From Clostridium_B lapidicellarium (GTDB lineage Bacteria > Bacillota > Clostridia > Clostridiales > Clostridiaceae), in assembly GCF_041224415.1 (NCBI RefSeq), contig NZ_JBGFFE010000001.1, positions 1-64,000 of the forward strand: DNA of 64,000 nt. Direction: 5' to 3'. A program made the position numbers and the translations under genes. The notes beneath the pieces were generated by a model that did no database searches, was not told the origin of the DNA, and saw only the letters and a program-made list of their open reading frames with translations. This document shows, piece after piece, positions 1-8,247 of this stretch. Every line of letters begins with the position of its first letter. Position 1 is the stretch's first letter.

Positions 1-80
1 GGGAAAGTCTGTAGCTTTTTAACCTACAGTAAATTGACACGATCAAAATCATATTATCTATAGAATTAAATCAAAAGACA

Positions 81-89
81 TGCTATAAT
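81..89 (+). promoter_or_regulatory. Extended -10 promoter of the toxin gene
   Basis: TGCTATAAT at 81-89 is a perfect extended -10 element (TG-N-TATAAT). No good -35 sits 17 bp upstream; TTGACA at 34-39 is too far away to pair with it. Transcription would begin near 96 and give a leader of about 65 nt before the toxin start codon. Confidence 0.5.
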
Positions 90-118
90 TTACTGGTACA
101 ATTGAATACGTTGCATGT

Positions 119-160
119 GGGCTACTGGTATCACTCATCCCTGCTGAAGGGAGGTGATAC
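119..160 (+). promoter_or_regulatory. 5' UTR hairpin hiding the toxin Shine-Dalgarno
   Basis: GTATCAC (128-134) pairs with GTGATAC (154-160), and TCCCT (138-142) pairs with AGGGA (148-152) around a 5-nt loop. The Shine-Dalgarno sequence GGGAGGTGAT (150-158) therefore lies entirely in the stem. In addition GGGCTACT at 119-126 is exactly complementary to AGTAGCCC at 256-263 just beyond the stop codon, a 5'-3' long-distance pairing. Both traits are known from type I toxin mRNAs kept in an untranslatable form; the application to this locus is inference. Confidence 0.6.
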
Positions 161-161
161 A

Positions 162-257
162 ATGAAAGACATCTTAATGTTACTTTTTGAAGCAGGATTA
201 TTCCTCATTTCACTGTTAACATTTATAGTTTTACTTATTAAAGAAATAAAAAAATAG
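162..257 (+). CDS. Small holin-like type I toxin candidate, 31 aa
   Basis: A 31-codon reading frame starts at ATG 162, four bases after a strong GGGAGGTGAT ribosome binding site. The peptide has a short polar N-terminus, one hydrophobic membrane-spanning segment (about residues 8-26) and a lysine-rich tail ending KEIKK. This is the architecture of the Hol_Tox/TxpA/BsrE type of Gram-positive type I toxins, which insert in the membrane and depolarise it when over-produced. The binding site is buried in a hairpin, and a converging promoter that could make an antisense RNA lies beyond the 3' end. There is no neighbouring phage gene to suggest a genuine holin. A harmless small membrane peptide cannot be excluded. 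Confidence 0.65.
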   Translation: MKDILMLLFEAGLFLISLLTFIVLLIKEIKK

Positions 258-294
258 TAGCCCCGTCCGCAAATGGAGACTACTGTTTTTTATT
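254..294. terminator. Bidirectional hairpin at the toxin stop codon
   Basis: AGTAG (256-260) pairs with CTACT (280-284). On the plus strand it is followed by GTTTTTTATTTT, and on the minus strand by a run of T as well, so it can end both the toxin mRNA and the antisense RNA. Confidence 0.5.
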
Positions 295-342
295 TTAAAA
301 ATCTAGTGTTACCAGTTGCCTAAGCAACTAGATTGTACACTA

Positions 343-369
343 CAGGATGTTCTCAGCATCCTGTTTTTA
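343..369 (+). terminator. Rho-independent terminator of the toxin transcript
   Basis: CAGGATG (343-349) and CATCCTG (357-363) form a perfect 7-bp stem with a 7-nt loop, followed by TTTTTATTTT. Transcripts reaching this point overlap the antisense RNA. Confidence 0.6.
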
Positions 370-389
370 TTTTCTCTCTTTGTATTTAT

Positions 390-398
390 ATTATAACA
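390..398 (-). promoter_or_regulatory. Extended -10 promoter for the antisense RNA
   Basis: The minus strand reads TGTTATAAT, an extended -10 element. The -35 region is weak, which is common for extended -10 promoters. It faces the toxin gene and lies beyond the toxin terminator. Confidence 0.45.
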
Positions 399-504
399 CA
401 TTTTATGATTTAAAATCATATTTTTATAAAACTTTTATTAAGCATTATCTTTAGTATAGCTTCTTAATCCCGCTCATATCAACCCATTACACAAAAAACC
501 TCCG

Positions 505-984
505 TCATTTGTGGTAAGGTTCCCCCCTCAATATCTTAAATGTCCTGTAAATCTGCTCCAGAAGCATTATTCTGAAAAGCTGATGGGGAAAAGTCATTTT
601 AGAAAAACATAATCTATAGTCTGACTTCTGTAAAATTTCCTCAGAAATTCCCAGAGAGTCTCCAATTATGAAAATTATGCTGCTGTTTCCCTTCAATGTC
701 AGCTGTTCTATACTGCGGGCAAACTCTACGGAGGTCATCATATTTCCTTTTAAGTCAAGGGATATTATATAACTTCTATTATCTAAATACTTTAATATTC
801 TCTTGCCTTCACGCCGCTTTATAAGATCTTTTTCCCTCTCGGAAGTCTTTTCCGGAACCTTTTCATCCATGACTTCAATGATATTCAGTTTGCAGTATCT
901 GGAAAGTCTTTTGGAATACTCCGCCGCCGCATCTTTTAAATATTTTTCCTTCAATTTTCCTACAGAAATTATTGTAATATTCAT
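505..984 (-). CDS. rlmH: 23S rRNA pseudouridine-1915 N3-methyltransferase
   Basis: RlmH methylates N3 of pseudouridine 1915 in helix 69 of 23S rRNA, using S-adenosylmethionine, on assembled 70S ribosomes. The 159-residue length matches the family, which is a minimal SPOUT (knotted) methyltransferase. Visible family marks are the start MNITIISVGKLKEKY, the SAM-binding stretch IFIIGDSLGIS (about 105-115), the segment FPHQLFRIMLLEQIYR (about 133-148) and the invariant C-terminal GEPYHK. The ATG at 984 follows GGAGAG with proper spacing. It stands alone between the toxin locus and the ABC-F gene. Identification is firm. Confidence 0.97.
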   Translation of the reverse strand: MNITIISVGKLKEKYLKDAAAEYSKRLSRYCKLNIIEVMDEKVPEKTSEREKDLIKRREGKRILKYLDNRSYIISLDLKGNMMTSVEFARSIEQLTLKGNSSIIFIIGDSLGISEEILQKSDYRLCFSKMTFPHQLFRIMLLEQIYRTFKILRGEPYHK

Positions 985-999
985 ATTCTCTCCATTATA

Positions 1000-2625
1000 T
1001 TATTTTTTATCTAAGTTTTTTAATCTATTTAAAACATCTTTATATTCCACTTCAAGCATTTCCTTATCGCTGCCCGGCAGCAACATTCTTGATATAATTT
1101 CAGTAAGCTTCATCTGCAAAACCGATTTCTCCACTCTATGTCCTTCACTGTCCTTTTTCAACTTCTGATGTCTTTCAAATTCCCTCAAATTTCCACCAAA
1201 TTCAGTTATCTTCCCGTCTTTCAATAACATCATTCTATCTGCAATTGAATTTATGAATTTTCTGTCATGGGATACAAATACCACCGTTCCCAGGTAGGAT
1301 TCAAGGATATCCTCAAGTGATTCAACAGACTGCAGATCAAGATAATTGGTAGGTTCATCAAGAAGAAGTATATTTGCATCTGAAACAAAAATTTTCGCAA
1401 AAGAAGCTTTTATTTTTTCTCCCCCGCTGAGCACAGAAACCTTTTTATACACATCACTTCCTGTAAAAAGCAGCCTTGCCAGAACAGTTCTCACCGAAAT
1501 CTCGTCCTGCACGGAATCTCTCATTACATTGTCAATTACAGTTTTTTCACTGTCAAGATTCGAAAAATCCTGGCAAAGATACCCTATTACAGCCTTCGGC
1601 ACTTTGTACACTGACTTAGAATCACCTTCCATGAGATTCATAAGAGTAGTCTTCCCCGAACCGTTTGATCCCACAATTGCCGTTTTGCTTCCATTATAAA
1701 TTTCAAAGTCTGCATCTTTTAAAACATTGACACTGCCATAATTAAAGCATATATTTTTTCCTGATATGACTATCTTATTTTCAGGAGGATTCACCAGTGA
1801 AAAGTCAAACTTGACTCCGGGAACTTTATAAGGTTTTTTTTCAACCTGAAGATTTTTCAGATGTACTTTCATCCTTCTCACAGAATTGCTTATTTTTTTT
1901 CTTTTTTCACTTGTACTTCCCTTATGAAGCCTTGCTTCAGAATTACCCATCCGTCTTGGAGCTTTTCTCATCGATTTTGAACTTTTTTCCGTCTGTTCAA
2001 TTGTTCTCTGCAGTCTCGATTTTTCACTTATATAGTGCTCATATTTTTTCTGTCTAAACTGCATTTCCAAAGTTTTTTGTCTCTTATAACTCGAATAGTT
2101 GCCTTCATATAAAGCAAGTTTACCATCTTCTATCTCAATTATCCTGCTGCAGAGTGAATCCATCAGCTCCCTATCGTGACTTATCAATACAAAAGTCTCA
2201 ATTTTCTCAAGCTTCTTTTGTAAAAGGCTGATACCTTCATAGTCCAGATTACAGGTGGGCTCATCTGCTAAAAGTAGTTCGCCTTCACCGCTAAGGGCAG
2301 CTGCAATATTTAGTTTAGTATATTCTCCACCGCTTAAGTCATCTATGCCAGCCTTTCTGCCAATTCCAAACTCACTCAATATTTTGCCATGAGCTTTTAT
2401 ATTTTCCCTGGGGAACTGTCTTATATAGGAAATTGAGCAGTTCCTTTTTACTATACCTTCACAGCTCTCCTCCCCTGCCAGTATATTTAAAAAAGTGGTC
2501 TTACCTGCACCATTTCTCCCAACAACACCTATTTTGTCTCCACTGCTTATAGTTAGATTATCGACAGAAACAATTAACCTGTCATTAAAATACTTTTTTA
2601 AATTGTTAATTTCTAAGATAAGCAT
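1000..2625 (-). CDS. ABC-F ribosome-protection ATPase (Vga/Lsa/VmlR/CplR-like)
   Basis: A 541-residue cytosolic protein with two ABC ATPase domains and no membrane segment. Domain 1 has Walker A GRNGAGKTT, signature LSGGEYTK and Walker B LLLADEPTCNLD. A long basic interdomain linker contains RRMGNSEARLHK, typical of antibiotic-resistance ABC-F factors. Domain 2 has GSNGSGKTT, LSGGEKIKAS and LLLDEPTNYLD, and a charged C-terminal extension follows. Such proteins bind the ribosomal E site and dislodge lincosamide, pleuromutilin or streptogramin A antibiotics; the actual drug range cannot be read from sequence. A TTG at 2673 would add 16 residues, but the ATG at 2625 follows AGGAGAG by 9 nt and begins the conserved domain, so I chose it. 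A long leader precedes it, as in many inducible ABC-F genes. Confidence 0.88.
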   Translation of the reverse strand: MLILEINNLKKYFNDRLIVSVDNLTISSGDKIGVVGRNGAGKTTFLNILAGEESCEGIVKRNCSISYIRQFPRENIKAHGKILSEFGIGRKAGIDDLSGGEYTKLNIAAALSGEGELLLADEPTCNLDYEGISLLQKKLEKIETFVLISHDRELMDSLCSRIIEIEDGKLALYEGNYSSYKRQKTLEMQFRQKKYEHYISEKSRLQRTIEQTEKSSKSMRKAPRRMGNSEARLHKGSTSEKRKKISNSVRRMKVHLKNLQVEKKPYKVPGVKFDFSLVNPPENKIVISGKNICFNYGSVNVLKDADFEIYNGSKTAIVGSNGSGKTTLMNLMEGDSKSVYKVPKAVIGYLCQDFSNLDSEKTVIDNVMRDSVQDEISVRTVLARLLFTGSDVYKKVSVLSGGEKIKASFAKIFVSDANILLLDEPTNYLDLQSVESLEDILESYLGTVVFVSHDRKFINSIADRMMLLKDGKITEFGGNLREFERHQKLKKDSEGHRVEKSVLQMKLTEIISRMLLPGSDKEMLEVEYKDVLNRLKNLDKK

Positions 2626-2874
2626 AAAAAAATCTCTCCTCTTCGCAAAGCTGGAAAGATAAACAAAAAACAAATATATAAAAGACTACTGCAGCTGCAG
2701 TATCACATTATTGTAATTCCATTTAAACTAATCCAGCAAAATAAAGACCCTCCGGCCCACAAAATCACATATAAATTTAATTCAAAAAGCTGAATTAGTT
2801 AATCTTCATCAATTACATACCTTATCCTTTCATTATTTTACTTATATTTTACCAAATTTAATTTCAAACATCAA
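2626..2874 (-). promoter_or_regulatory. Promoter and about 215-nt leader of the ABC-F gene
   Basis: On the minus strand TTGATG (2869-2874) and TAAAAT (2846-2851) are spaced by exactly 17 bp, giving a start near 2839 and an unusually long untranslated leader. Within it are an AAGG followed by a start-stop pair ATGTAA, a four-codon frame (M-K-I-N-stop) and the perfect 16-nt palindrome TACTGCAGCTGCAGTA at 2687-2702. Long leaders with short upstream frames are known attenuators of vga/lsa/vmlR-type genes; I see no clear terminator with a T-run here, so the mechanism is open. Confidence 0.45.
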
Positions 2875-2948
2875 ATTATCCATTTTGAAAATTCCTCCAT
2901 CTATACTATAATATTAATAAGTTCAAATTATATTGGAGGTTAATTTAA

Positions 2949-4643
2949 ATGAAATTCAGCGAATTTAAATATGAAAGGCCTGATTATGAAAAGATCAAAG
3001 TATCGTTCGATTCTCTTATACATGAATTGAAAGTTTCCAACAGCTGTAAAAATCAACTTGAATGCATAAATCATATAAACCATATTAGAAACCATCTGGA
3101 AACAATGGGAACTCTGGCTGAAATAAGGCACAGTATAAATACAAAAGATAGATATTATGATGAAGAGCAGAATTACTGGGATAAATACTCGCCATTATAT
3201 GAAGAACTTGATTTTAAATTTTACAAAGAGCTGATTCATTCTAAATTTAGAAAAAAGCTGGAAGAAAAACTTGGAAGACAATTTTTCACTTTAGCAGAAT
3301 TTTCTTTAAAATCCTTTTCGCCAAATATTATAGAAGACTTACAGCTTGAAAATGAACTATCCTCCAAGTATACCAGATTATTGGCCTCTGCAAAAATTAC
3401 ATTTATGGGTGAAACCAGAAATCTCTCAGAGTTAACACCTTTCATGCAGAGTAGAGACAGAGAAATGCGGAAAAATGCTTCAGATTCAAAATATAAATTT
3501 TTCGCAGATCATGAAGATGAAATTGACAGAATATATGATAATCTTGTTAAAATAAGAACTAAGATAGCCAGAAAACTGGGATTTGAAAATTTCGTAAAGC
3601 TCGGTTATATACGAATGAAGAGAAGTGATTACAATCCTCAAATGGTGGCCAATTTTAGAAAGCAGGTGAAAAAATATCTCGTACCCGCCGCTTCAAAACT
3701 CTATGAAAGGCAGAGAAAAAGATTGGGACTCAGCAGTCTTTTCTATTATGATGAAAATTTCAAATTCAATACGGGAAATGCCATACCAAAAGGCGGACCG
3801 GAATGGATAGTCAAAAATGCATTTAAAATGTATTCCGAATTGTCTCCTCAAACTGGAGAATTCTTTAATTTCATGCTAGATAAAAATCTTCTTGATCTGG
3901 TAACTAAAGAAAACAAGGCGGGCGGCGGATACTGTACTTATATACCGGATTACAAGACACCTTTCATATTCTCAAATTTCAACGGCACTTCGGGAGATGT
4001 GAACGTACTGACTCATGAAACCGGCCATGCTTTTCAAAGTTACCTCTCCCGATGGATTGAAATTCCGGAATGTATCTTTCCAACTTATGAAAGCTGTGAA
4101 ATACATTCCATGAGTATGGAATTTTTTACCTGGCCATGGATGGAGCTTTTCTTTAGTGAGGATGCAGACAAATACAGGTTTGCCCACCTGGAAAGTGCTG
4201 TAGAGTTTATTCCCTATGGTGTTACCGTGGACGAATTTCAGCACTACGTATACGAAAACCCGGAAGCATCTCCAAAGGACAGAAAAACAGCCTGGAGGAA
4301 TATAGAAAAGAAATATCTTCCCCATAAAAATTATACCGGATGTGATTTTCTCGAAAGAGGATGCTGGTGGTTCCAGCAGTCCCATATATTCAACGTACCT
4401 TTCTACTATATCGATTATGCACTGGCACAGATATGCGCACTTCAGTTCTGGGAAAAAGCAGCAGTAGACAAAAACTCCGCGTGGAAGGACTATATAAAAA
4501 TATGCAAGGTTGGAGGCACAAAGTCATTTCTGGAATTGGTAAAACTGGCTAATCTCAAATCTCCTTTTGAAGATGGATGTATAAGTTCAATTATGAAACC
4601 TATAAATAACTGGTTTAACTCAATAGATGACGAAAAATTGTGA
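2949..4643 (+). CDS. M3 family oligoendopeptidase (PepF-related)
   Basis: A 564-residue soluble zinc metallopeptidase of clan MA. The catalytic motif HETGH lies at residues 356-360 in the context VLTHETGHAFQSY, followed by a downstream glutamate helix (ESCEIHSMSMEFF) that supplies the third zinc ligand. Family members cut short cytosolic peptides during peptide turnover. The length fits M3B oligoendopeptidases. The start is clear: GGAGG at 2935-2939, ten bases before ATG 2949. It is a single-gene unit, transcribed opposite to its neighbours; the N-terminus lacks a signal peptide. Substrate is unknown. Confidence 0.92.
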   Translation: MKFSEFKYERPDYEKIKVSFDSLIHELKVSNSCKNQLECINHINHIRNHLETMGTLAEIRHSINTKDRYYDEEQNYWDKYSPLYEELDFKFYKELIHSKFRKKLEEKLGRQFFTLAEFSLKSFSPNIIEDLQLENELSSKYTRLLASAKITFMGETRNLSELTPFMQSRDREMRKNASDSKYKFFADHEDEIDRIYDNLVKIRTKIARKLGFENFVKLGYIRMKRSDYNPQMVANFRKQVKKYLVPAASKLYERQRKRLGLSSLFYYDENFKFNTGNAIPKGGPEWIVKNAFKMYSELSPQTGEFFNFMLDKNLLDLVTKENKAGGGYCTYIPDYKTPFIFSNFNGTSGDVNVLTHETGHAFQSYLSRWIEIPECIFPTYESCEIHSMSMEFFTWPWMELFFSEDADKYRFAHLESAVEFIPYGVTVDEFQHYVYENPEASPKDRKTAWRNIEKKYLPHKNYTGCDFLERGCWWFQQSHIFNVPFYYIDYALAQICALQFWEKAAVDKNSAWKDYIKICKVGGTKSFLELVKLANLKSPFEDGCISSIMKPINNWFNSIDDEKL

Positions 4644-4657
4644 TTTGAAATTCAGGG

Positions 4658-4695
4658 GTGCTGTACAACTACTTTTTAAAATAATTGTACAGCAC
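4658..4695. repeat. 11-bp inverted repeat between convergent genes
   Basis: GTGCTGTACAA (4658-4668) is perfectly complementary to TTGTACAGCAC (4685-4695). It sits between the converging peptidase and histidine-kinase genes, where a shared terminator is expected. Neither side carries a good T-run, so terminator function is only likely. Confidence 0.5.
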
Positions 4696-4696
4696 T

Positions 4697-6073
4697 TCAA
4701 AATTCATCAAACGGTATTTCAAGTATTACGAGGGCTCCTCCCGTAATTTTAGAATTTGACAATTTTATACAGCCCCTATGAAGCCTTACAAAGGATTTGG
4801 CAATAAAAAGTCCCATGCCGTAATGATTCTTTGAGTTTCTGCTGCTGTCACCCCTGTAAAACTGTTCCCCGGCCAGCTGCAGTTCCTCCTTTGAAAATCC
4901 CCTACCACTGTCTTCAACTGAGAAACTTATACTGCTATTCTTTCTCCCTAATTTGAAATTAATTTTTCCACCTTCCTGGGAATATTCAACCGCATTTGAT
5001 ATCACATTTACAATGGCCCTGTACAGCAGCTCTTCATCTCCATGAAAAAATTCCGGTACATTTTTCTCTTTGCTGCCCACAAACTGAATATTTTTTCTCT
5101 CCGAAATAACCTTCCCCTGAGTTTCCAGCTTTTCAAAAAATGTTTTCACATTTATTTTGACCGGATTAAAAGCAATACTGACTTCCGACTTTATCATATT
5201 TATAAGCAGCTCCAGATAACGTTCAATTTCACCGGCACTTTTAAGGATATGTTGATTATACTCTGCAACATTGTAATCACTGCAGCTCTCTTTCATAAGC
5301 TCTGCATTTCCCTTTATAATGGTAAGAGGTGTCTTTATGTCATGGGCCAGTGAAGAAATTTGATTTTTCCTTGCACTTTCCATATTCCACTGTCTTTCCA
5401 GTGAATCTCTCAATGCCCTTTTCATATCATCCAAAGAATTTATAACTCTGTCAATCTCATAGATTCTTGAATGTTTTGGATTGAAATCAAGATTGTGATG
5501 TTTTATTTTTTCTGTTACTTTCATCAGAACATTCATTTCTCCTGAAACATATCTGCCGAACTTTGCGGAAAGCAAAAGCACGTATGTTATAAAAATTAAG
5601 AATGCAAGAATATATAATAAATTTTCGATATCAGGAAAATATTTCCTGAGAAATAAATTTGTAAACTGCGCCCTCAGTGGATACCTGACAATACAGATTT
5701 CATTACTTCTGTAAAAAAACTTGTAATAACGATTTCTCCCTGAAGTCACTTTATTGTTTTCAAAATCCCTCCATACCTTCTGAAATTCTCTGACTTTAAA
5801 ATTCCCATAGAGAATCCTGCCCCGCCTGCTGTAAACACCATATTGGCAGCCTTCAGGCACCAAAACTTCAGTTACTTTTTTCGCCCTTGTAATTTCATAC
5901 CTGTTTTGTTCAACCTTCTTTTCAAAATAATTGGCGGGGAACACAATATTTGCTTTGAGTATAAAATCAAGTCCAAAGAAGACAAACAGAAAAAGCATAA
6001 AAGTACCGAAAATAAAATATAGAATATATTTCACAAACAAACTTCTAAAACTCACACTGTTCTTTAAAGCCAT
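4697..6073 (-). CDS. Sensor histidine kinase of peptide-antibiotic response (CprK/VanS-like)
   Basis: A 458-residue membrane kinase. Two transmembrane segments (near residues 10-40 and 155-175) flank an extracytoplasmic domain of about 115 residues, followed by a HAMP-like linker, an H-box with SSLAHDIKTPLT, an N-box with NVISNAVEYS, and G-boxes DSGRGFS and GMGLFIAKSF. The TTG at 6112 would extend it, but ATG 6073 overlaps the regulator stop by 10 bases and follows GGGGGAT, so it is preferred. It is the last gene after the regulator and the ABC exporter. By analogy with C. difficile CprK or BceS-type kinases it probably senses cationic or lantibiotic peptides; that is inference. Confidence 0.85.
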   Translation of the reverse strand: MALKNSVSFRSLFVKYILYFIFGTFMLFLFVFFGLDFILKANIVFPANYFEKKVEQNRYEITRAKKVTEVLVPEGCQYGVYSRRGRILYGNFKVREFQKVWRDFENNKVTSGRNRYYKFFYRSNEICIVRYPLRAQFTNLFLRKYFPDIENLLYILAFLIFITYVLLLSAKFGRYVSGEMNVLMKVTEKIKHHNLDFNPKHSRIYEIDRVINSLDDMKRALRDSLERQWNMESARKNQISSLAHDIKTPLTIIKGNAELMKESCSDYNVAEYNQHILKSAGEIERYLELLINMIKSEVSIAFNPVKINVKTFFEKLETQGKVISERKNIQFVGSKEKNVPEFFHGDEELLYRAIVNVISNAVEYSQEGGKINFKLGRKNSSISFSVEDSGRGFSKEELQLAGEQFYRGDSSRNSKNHYGMGLFIAKSFVRLHRGCIKLSNSKITGGALVILEIPFDEF

Positions 6074-6723
6074 TTGTAGCCAATCCCCCAGACTGTCTTT
6101 ATTGGATTGCAATTCACCCTGTCAAATTTTGCCCTTATGTTCTTTATATGCTCCACTACGGCAGAGCTGTCACTTTCCCTGTCAAATCCGAACACGGATT
6201 CATATATCTTTTCCCTTGAAAACACCTGGCCATGATTTAAGGCTAAAAATTCACTGATTTCATACTCACTCTTTGTCAAAGGCACCATTTTATCTTTTAC
6301 ATACACTTCTTTTGCAGACATTTTAAATTTAACACTTCCCAGGGCAAAACTGTTGCTCTTTTCCCTGTGCTCCCGTCTGAGATGGGCCGCCACACGGGAT
6401 CTCAGCTCCCCAATTCCAAAGGGTTTTGTGATATAATCATCTCCACCCAGTCCAAGCCCTTTTATAATGTCACTTTCAGAAGTCTTTGCCGTCAAAAATA
6501 TAATAGGACAATCCACCAGATCCCGGATTTTCCTGCAGAGTGTAAACCCGTCCATATCCGGCATCATTATATCCAGAAGTATCAGATCATAATCTCTACA
6601 TCTTTCCACCGTAAAATCTGAAAAATTGCTGACAGCAGTAACTTCATGCCCTTCTCTGGAAAGCGCAGTTTTTATAATTTCGAGAATCCCCTCTTCATCG
6701 TCAATTGCCAGTATCTTAGCCAT
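6064..6723 (-). CDS. OmpR-family response regulator
   Basis: A 219-residue regulator with a receiver domain (acidic pair DDEE near 8-11, phospho-acceptor aspartate in LILLDIMMPD near residue 51, and a lysine in ITKPFG) and a C-terminal winged helix (about 125-219, ending VWGIGYKWL). It partners the histidine kinase with which it overlaps, and the ABC exporter genes lie just upstream in the same direction. In C. difficile an equivalent pair, CprRK, induces CprABC. The ATG at 6723 follows GAGGTGATAAA. The operator sequence is not recognisable. Confidence 0.92.
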   Translation of the reverse strand: MAKILAIDDEEGILEIIKTALSREGHEVTAVSNFSDFTVERCRDYDLILLDIMMPDMDGFTLCRKIRDLVDCPIIFLTAKTSESDIIKGLGLGGDDYITKPFGIGELRSRVAAHLRREHREKSNSFALGSVKFKMSAKEVYVKDKMVPLTKSEYEISEFLALNHGQVFSREKIYESVFGFDRESDSSAVVEHIKNIRAKFDRVNCNPIKTVWGIGYKWL

Positions 6724-6740
6724 TTTATCACCTCATCTGC

Positions 6741-7496
6741 TCAATCTCCGCTTCTTCCCTCAAAAGAGTAAAAGAAAACCACACTTATTATAATTATAAC
6801 AGTTGTCATTACAGTGCAGGTACAAATTCCACTTTTAAAATCCCCCATAATATAAGCCCTGTTTGTAGTATTTGCATTTAAGGCAATATAATAATCGGAA
6901 AATCTCACCCCAAAGGCACAGGGAATCCACTTCCATATCTTATCTCCAAGACCCGTGAGCATTAGAGCCGAAATCAAACTCTCACCGATTCCAAGACCTA
7001 TGGACGCCCCGCTGCCGAATTTCAGACTGCAGAGTACATGGAGAAAGTATAAAAATATCATACTCGAAAAAAGCAGTAAAACAATTTTCCCATAAATTGC
7101 TGCAGTAATTAGATTGTCACCATTTAAAAACTTCATTCCAGCTGTAAAAAGACCTGATGCAATGAACAGGGAAAATAATTCCAGCAAAAAGAGCATTACT
7201 ATTTTGCTTAAAAATCCGGCCATTCTGCACTCTGCCGTCAAAAGCTGCTGAAAATTCCCCGCATCTTCCTCCTGCTCAAGTGCATTACTAGTCACTATTC
7301 CAATTATGAGGGGAAATCCTATGGACAATACTTCGAAATATCCGGATATCTTTGAAACTTCTTTTACAGAAGAAAATGAATAGTAGGCAACAAATGCCGC
7401 TGCTATAAAAATCGGTACAAGAATATGAATCCATAAAAGAGAGCTCCTCTTTATTTTCTGGAAATCTGCCCTGACAAGCCTAAAGAACTGAACCAT
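6741..7496 (-). CDS. Lantibiotic-protection ABC permease (MutG/EpiG/CprC-like)
   Basis: A 251-residue ABC-2 type permease with six predicted membrane helices and a basic N-terminus (VRADFQKIKRSSLLWIHILVPIF), a hallmark of the lantibiotic immunity MutG/EpiG group. It would form the exporter pore with the preceding permease and be driven by the ATPase at 8248-8955. Its ATG directly abuts the stop of the upstream permease (TAGATG), implying translational coupling. Expected role is expelling cationic antimicrobial peptides from the membrane. Confidence 0.85.
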   Translation of the reverse strand: MVQFFRLVRADFQKIKRSSLLWIHILVPIFIAAAFVAYYSFSSVKEVSKISGYFEVLSIGFPLIIGIVTSNALEQEEDAGNFQQLLTAECRMAGFLSKIVMLFLLELFSLFIASGLFTAGMKFLNGDNLITAAIYGKIVLLLFSSMIFLYFLHVLCSLKFGSGASIGLGIGESLISALMLTGLGDKIWKWIPCAFGVRFSDYYIALNANTTNRAYIMGDFKSGICTCTVMTTVIIIISVVFFYSFEGRSGD

Positions 7497-8246
7497 CTAT
7501 CTTGCCTCCTGTCTTTCATACCACTTTGAAGTTACAAATACAAGTACTAAAAGCAAAACCAGTGTAATTGCAATTCCAGGCAGGATGACACCTTTTGAAA
7601 GAAGCTCCGGCCTGAAGGTCTGGTTTCCCGGTGCAGCCGGCAGGCCATTTGGAAGAATCTTTAAAATGGGACACATGAGTCTTGCGGGAATGGCATAGGG
7701 TACCATCCAGAACAAACCCTTCACTGCACACAATATCCCGAGCACCATATAAGCTGTCATATTTATAATAATTGTAGGAAACATTCCCATTTTGCTTCCA
7801 AGAAAAAGGCAAAGGGGGATCTGCCATAAAAAGGTGAGTACGAGCACTGAAATTCCTTCAAACTGGTTTAAAAGAGGCAATTTGAAAATACCTACGCCCA
7901 GGAGGTTCCCGATTACTACAGCACCGGCCAGAATAACAGCTGAAGCTTCCACCACAATAAGCATGCACAAAAGTATCTTGGACATCCACACTTTTTTAAG
8001 ATCCACCGGCAGTGACATCACCGCCATGTTTTTCATTTTACCATCCTGTCCTGCCACAAGGGTACACACTACGGATATCATTCCCGGAAGTATCATTACA
8101 TACCACCAGTTATAGACATTCTGATGGAAATAGGCTCTAGAAAGAAAAAGTACCGCTGCTATGGTAAAAGCAGGTGCCAGAAAAACAAGTTTTTTTGAAA
8201 AACTATGTCTTGCCTTCAAAGCCTCGGACTTAAAATATGCTGCCAT
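7497..8246 (-). CDS. Lantibiotic-protection ABC permease (MutE/EpiE/CprB-like)
   Basis: A 249-residue ABC-2 permease with six predicted membrane helices. The N-terminus (AAYFKSEALKARHSFSKKLVFLAPAF) matches the MutE/EpiE group. A start at 8288 would lie within the ATPase gene; ATG 8246, one base after the ATPase stop and preceded by GGGAGGG, is the better choice. It is the second permease of the exporter whose ATPase is encoded immediately upstream and MutG-like partner downstream. Confidence 0.85.
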   Translation of the reverse strand: MAAYFKSEALKARHSFSKKLVFLAPAFTIAAVLFLSRAYFHQNVYNWWYVMILPGMISVVCTLVAGQDGKMKNMAVMSLPVDLKKVWMSKILLCMLIVVEASAVILAGAVVIGNLLGVGIFKLPLLNQFEGISVLVLTFLWQIPLCLFLGSKMGMFPTIIINMTAYMVLGILCAVKGLFWMVPYAIPARLMCPILKILPNGLPAAPGNQTFRPELLSKGVILPGIAITLVLLLVLVFVTSKWYERQEAR

Positions 8247-8247
8247 G

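Larger units (their letters stand above)
250..383 (-). ncRNA. Putative antisense RNA antitoxin overlapping the toxin 3' end
   Basis: On the minus strand an extended -10 (TGTTATAAT, 390-398) would start an RNA near 383. Reading leftwards it crosses the complementary strand of the toxin 3' UTR and ends at the hairpin 256-284 followed by ATTTTTTT on that strand, giving about 130 nt. It would share over 100 nt with a toxin mRNA that reads to the terminator at 343-369, and covers the stop codon. The layout resembles txpA/RatA and bsrE/SR5. No direct evidence of transcription is available from sequence. Confidence 0.45.

Noticed and set aside
34..62. TTGACA (34-39) with TCTATA (57-62) as the toxin promoter
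   Set aside because: The -10 is poor and the extended -10 at 81-89 is much better placed for the hairpin leader.
162..257. Phage holin
   Set aside because: There are no lysis or structural phage genes nearby; the mRNA architecture fits a type I toxin better.
3972..4385. Minus-strand 137-codon frame within the M3 peptidase gene
   Set aside because: Shadow frame; the plus-strand peptidase with its HETGH motif fully explains this DNA.
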